A stretch of 36,160 nucleotides of DNA, taken from a virus. The DNA lies in IMG/VR virus record IMGVR_UViG_3300030012_000361, positions 1 to 36,160 of that record; one strand, written 5' to 3'. The notes under the pieces are model-generated. The model was given only the letters and a program-made list of their open reading frames with translations. It was not told the DNA's origin and ran no database searches. Both the position numbers and the translations under genes were made by a program. Shown here piece after piece: positions 32,546 through 36,160 of the stretch (positions are counted from its first letter, which is position 1; each line of letters opens with the position of its first letter).

Positions 32546-32896
32546 ATGAGTGCAGGTTTTTTTCATTTTATCATTGAGCAGGGTGCTACATTTAAGCATA
32601 CTCTTACGCTTAAAGACTCTGCAGATTCACTCATAAACCTAACAGGATTCTCAGCCGAAATGGACTTGAGAAGAAATCAAGATGATAGTTCAGAAGTTCT
32701 TACCCTCACTGTTGCTAACAGCAGAGTGACTATGGGTGGAGCTGCAGGAACAATAATCCTAGAAATATCAGCAAGTGATACAGCAAGTATGACTGTAGGC
32801 GATGGAGTCTATGACATAAAACTTACAGACTCTAATGCCAAGATAGATAGAATTTTAGAAGGTACATTTTCTGTACGAGGAAGTGTGAGTAGATAA
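32546..32896 (+). CDS. fibre-adaptor-like protein (BppU N-domain type)
   Basis: 116 aa. 'IIEQGATFKHTLTLKDSADSLI' and 'LTGFSAEMDLRRNQDDSSEV' follow the Ig-like pattern of BppU/baseplate N-terminal domains (Q-G-x-T/D, then strand pairs). It ends at the start of the collagen-like gene (TAATG overlap), so it may form the collar to which that fibre attaches. Confidence 0.68.
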   Translation: MSAGFFHFIIEQGATFKHTLTLKDSADSLINLTGFSAEMDLRRNQDDSSEVLTLTVANSRVTMGGAAGTIILEISASDTASMTVGDGVYDIKLTDSNAKIDRILEGTFSVRGSVSR

Positions 32897-35800
32897 TGAG
32901 CGATCTTGTCAAAAGCATAACCATAACTGGCCCAAATGATATATCTGTTATTACTGTAGCAACGCAGGGTGCTACTGGTGGAGCAGGTCAGAAGGGTTAG
33001 AAAGGAGCTGTCGGAGCTGCAAGTTCTGTTGCAGGACCAACAGGTTCAACAGGAGATAAAGGCCAAAAAGGTGAGATAGGTGTGACAGGGCCAAGTGGTC
33101 CTACTGGTTCAACAGGTTCTACAGGTAGTACAGGTCCGACAGGTTCACAAGGAGACAAGGGTGAAAAAGGACAGAAAGGAACAACAGGAAATACAGGAAA
33201 CACTGGACCGACTGGACCAACTGGTGCTACTGGCGATAAGGGTCAAAAGGGAACTACTGGAGATACTGGAGCGACAGGAGATAAAGGTCAGAAAGGTCAG
33301 ACAGGAGCTACAGGAAACACTGGAGCAGAAGGAAGCAAAGGACAAAAAGGAGAAGTAGGTGTCACTGGTAATACAGGTGACAAGGGCCAAAAGGGTGAAG
33401 TCGGTTCTACAGGTAGTACAGGAAGCCAAGGAAGCAAAGGACAGAAGGGAGAGAAAGGTCAGAAAGGTCTTAAAGGTGTAGAAGGAAACTTTGGTGGCCA
33501 GACAGTTAATTATAATTTCTCTACTAATACAACAGACAGCGACCCAACAGCAGGTCTTCTCAAATTCAATAACGCAAATTTATCAAGCGCCAGTCAATTA
33601 TTTATAGATGATGAAGACCAAAGCTCAACAGACATACAGGCATACCTAAGAACTATAGATGACTCAACATCTACCATCAAAGGCCATGTCAGAATATCAA
33701 ACAAAACAGACGCCACGGACTTTGCGCTGTTCCAAATTGGTGGGTCAATAACAGAAGCAACAGGATATTTCAAAGTTCCAGTATCACATTTATCTGGAGC
33801 AACATCTTTCTCCAATGGCGAAGAACTTATTGTGACCTTTGCTAGAACTGGTGATATTGGAGACACTGGAGCTAAGGGTCAAAAAGGTACTACAGGAGAT
33901 ACAGGAGCAGCAGGGTCAGACGGAAGTAAAGGCCAGAAGGGTCAAACAGGGAATACTGGTTCAACAGGTCCTACAGGCTCTACAGGCCCTAGTGGTCCAA
34001 CTGGTTCTACTGGACCTACTGGACCTGCAGGTAATGATGGGTCAGACGGAAGTAAGGGACAGAAGGGAGAAACTGGCCAATCTATAACTGGACAGAAAGG
34101 TGAGAAAGGACAGACTGGTGCAACAGGAAGTCAAGGACCTGCAGGAAACGATGGTAGTAATGGTAGCGATGGCTCAAAGGGACAGAAAGGTGAAGCAGGA
34201 CAAGATGGTTCTACAGGGCCTACAGGGCCACAAGGAGCGCAAGGAAGTGGTGGTACTGCAGGAGATAAGGGCCAGAAAGGAGAAGCAGGTACAAACGGAA
34301 GTAATGGTTCTGACGGCACTGACGGAGACAAAGGACAGAAAGGTGAGATAGGAAACACTGGACCTAGTGGACCGACAGGAGCAGGTGGGCCTACAGGACC
34401 TCAAGGTAATGTTGGACAGAAAGGACAGAAAGGTGAAGACGGAGCGCAAGGCAACGCAGGGCCAACAGGAAGTAGTGGTGATAAAGGACAGAAAGGAGAA
34501 ACAGGAAGCACTGGTTCTCAAGGCTCAACTGGACCAAGTGGGCCTAGTGGTTCAGACGGAGACAAAGGACAAAAAGGTACAACTGGGTCTACAGGGCCAC
34601 AAGGTAGTACTGGACCTACTGGACCAGACGGACCTACAGGTGCTAGTGGAGATAAAGGACAGAAGGGACAGACTGGAAGTACAGGTAGTACAGGTCCAAC
34701 AGGACCACAAGGAAGTACAGGACCGAGTGGAGATAAAGGGCAAAAAGGAACAACAGGCTCTACAGGCTCACAAGGACCACAAGGAGATACAGGTCCAACA
34801 GGTCCTAGTGGACCAACAGGAGATAAAGGACAGAAAGGTGTAGCAGGTTCTACTGGACCTACTGGTGGAACAGGACCACAAGGTTCTACTGGCGACAAAG
34901 GTCAGAAAGGACAAACAGGTGCTACAGGTAATACAGGCTCTACTGGTCCTGCAGGTAGCGATGGAAATGATGGTAATGATGGAAGCAAAGGTCAGAAAGG
35001 AGAAGTAGGAAGTACTGGCCCTGCAGGTCCTACTGGTTCTACTGGTCCAACAGGTAGTGGTGGTGCTACTGGAGACAAGGGACAAAAAGGTCAAACTGGA
35101 AATACTGGTCCTGCAGGTAGTAATGGAAACGATGGAAACGATGGTAGTAAAGGTCAAAAAGGCGAAGTAGGAGCTACTGGTTCTAAGGGTCAGAAAGGAG
35201 AGATCGGTGCGACAGGTAATGATGGACCGACTGGACCGACTGGCTCAGCAGGAAGTAAAGGTCAAAAGGGTACAACAGGTAATACTGGTCCACAAGGTAG
35301 TGGTGGAGACAAAGGTCAAAAGGGTGAAGTAGGTAGTACTGGTCCGACTGGTAGTACAGGTTCAGCAGGAGACAAAGGTCAGAAAGGCCAGACAGGAAAT
35401 ACTGGACCAACTGGTAGTACTGGCCCTGCAGGTAGTAATGGAAGCGATGGGTCTAAAGGACAAAAGGGTCAAACAGGTAATACAGGTAATACTGGACCAA
35501 CAGGAAATACTGGTCCAACTGGAGCAGCAGGAGACAAGGGACAGAAGGGTACTACAGGCTCAACTGGTGGTACTGGACCTACTGGGCCGACTGGTCCAAG
35601 TGGTTCGGATGGTAATGATGGAAGTAAAGGTGAGAAGGGCCAGAAGGGTGTCACAGGTAATACTGGACCTACAGGTCCTACAGGAAGTACTGGAACTGGT
35701 ATTACTATGGAAGGGCAAGTCGCCACTACAAGTGATTTACCTTCTTCTGGCAATACAAAAGGAGACGCCTATATAGTACAGCAAGACGATAGTCTGCATA

Positions 35801-36160
35801 TATTTGATGGTTCTAGTTTTGTAAGTGGTGGTTCTATACAAGGACCACAAGGTTCAAAAGGCCAGAAGGGAGAAACAGGAAGCGCAGGAAGCAACGGAAG
35901 TAAGGGACAGAAGGGTCAGACAGGAGCTACTGGACCACAAGGCTCTACAGGCCCTACAGGAAGTACAGGTTCTCAAGGCGATAAAGGACAAAAAGGTCAG
36001 ACTGGAAACACTGGCTCAACAGGTCCAACAGGTCCAACTGGCCCAAATGGTAATGACGGAAGCGATGGCTCTAAAGGTCAGAAGGGACAGACAGGTGGTA
36101 CTGGCCCAACAGGAAGTACTGGACCAACAGGAAGTCAAGGTGATAAGGGACAAAAGGGCC
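32896..36160 (+). CDS. giant collagen-like tail fibre, in-frame TAG at codon 35, 3'-partial
   Basis: Starts [20 protein letters not shown] and runs to the window end, over 1085 codons, with one interruption: TAG at 32998-33000 inside the first collagen repeats (GGAGQKG*KGAVG). After that the frame stays open. The repeats are Gly-X-Y ([20 protein letters not shown]), hundreds of triplets. Two globular inserts are present: 33484-33846 ([20 protein letters not shown], ending FARTGDIGD), a fibre domain also seen in cyanophages, and about 35700-35845 ([20 protein letters not shown], then [11 protein letters not shown]). It is probably a trimeric side fibre or head fibre. Confidence 0.75.
32998..33000 (+). 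other. in-frame amber codon in fibre gene
   Basis: TAG follows GGTCAGAAGGGT and precedes AAAGGAGCT, at a repeat position normally CAG/CAA (Gln), GAG/GAA (Glu) or AAG/AAA (Lys). One base change from CAG, GAG or AAG would restore the repeat. TAG is a normal stop for at least eight genes here. Confidence 0.9.

Noticed and set aside
32896-33000. Phage-wide recoding of TAG as an amino acid
   Set aside because: Genes ending at 7202, 7499, 8224, 9008, 12922, 13499, 20030 and 21749 all use TAG as a sensible stop with the next gene starting nearby.
33095-35776. Long plus-strand ORFs in the second frame of the collagen region, rich in Gln/Lys/Val/Leu, and Pro/Val-rich ORFs on the minus strand
   Set aside because: They are shadows of the Gly-X-Y repeat DNA in the true frame; their odd composition follows directly from GGT/ACA/GGA repeats and they have no ribosome sites.
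1-36160. tRNA genes, CRISPR arrays, insertion sequences, integrase and attachment site
   Set aside because: I looked through all intergenic gaps on both strands; none is long enough for, or resembles, a cloverleaf, spaced repeat array or transposase, and no recombinase motif appears in any protein.
36100-36160. Joining of the right edge to the left edge as one circular gene
   Set aside because: Reading across the joint breaks the Gly-X-Y pattern at once, and essential tail genes are still missing, so the ends are not adjacent.

Overview
The window is a large part of the genome of a tailed, siphovirus-type dsDNA phage of a Gram-negative host. Evidence for the host type is an overlapping inner/outer-membrane spanin pair, an outer-membrane CsgG lipoprotein and periplasmic FecR/CHASE2 domains. 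The A+T-rich composition, AGA-biased arginine codons, collagen-like fibre and general gene set resemble phages of streamlined marine heterotrophs (SAR11/OM43-like hosts). That host guess is inference. Both window edges fall inside virion genes. Head-tail connectors, major tail protein and tape measure are not seen and probably lie outside, so the genome is incomplete here.

Layout. 1-6440: tail-end genes (two tail proteins, a Cys-peptidase-like tail assembly protein, a 1571-aa tail-tip protein with internal repeats). 6443-7776: small proteins, three with membrane helices. 7724-12524: an accessory cassette whose genes overlap or abut, encoding CsgF, CsgG, a secreted curlin-like repeat protein, a periplasmic FecR-domain protein and a CHASE2-type class III adenylate cyclase. 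12515-14336: lysis (i-spanin, o-spanin, small holin-like protein, GH24 endolysin) with a thermonuclease. 14337-15105: a small gene and an adenine methyltransferase. 15194-19336 (minus strand): early genes, namely PD-(D/E)XK nuclease, ERF annealing protein, winged-helix protein, HNH protein, XRE repressor and small proteins. 19446-24651 (plus): replication organiser, primase-helicase, ribbon-helix-helix protein, second methyltransferase and unknowns. 24696-32445: packaging and head (TerS, TerL, extended portal, MuF-like protein, prohead protease, HK97-type capsid, decoration-type protein). 32546 to the end: a fibre-adaptor-like protein and a huge collagen-like fibre gene interrupted at codon 35 by an in-frame TAG.

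Control. Four promoters share one architecture: a TTGCAA-like -35, exactly 16 bp, then a TATAAT-like -10, with an 18-bp operator (TAGTT-N8-AACTA) over the -35. One drives the XRE repressor gene itself, apparently as a leaderless mRNA. The others drive the two minus-strand early operons and the plus-strand methyltransferase operon. A fifth, degenerate copy lies in the candidate late promoter in front of the terminase genes.

Most interesting: (1) the curli-secretion plus FecR plus adenylate-cyclase cassette, which looks like a phage-borne envelope and second-messenger system; (2) the repressor regulon; (3) the amber codon in the fibre gene; (4) apparent total absence of several 5-mers (GATGC, GTTAC, GCTGG and their complements), which looks like restriction-site avoidance. 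No integrase, DNA polymerase, tRNA or CRISPR array was seen.
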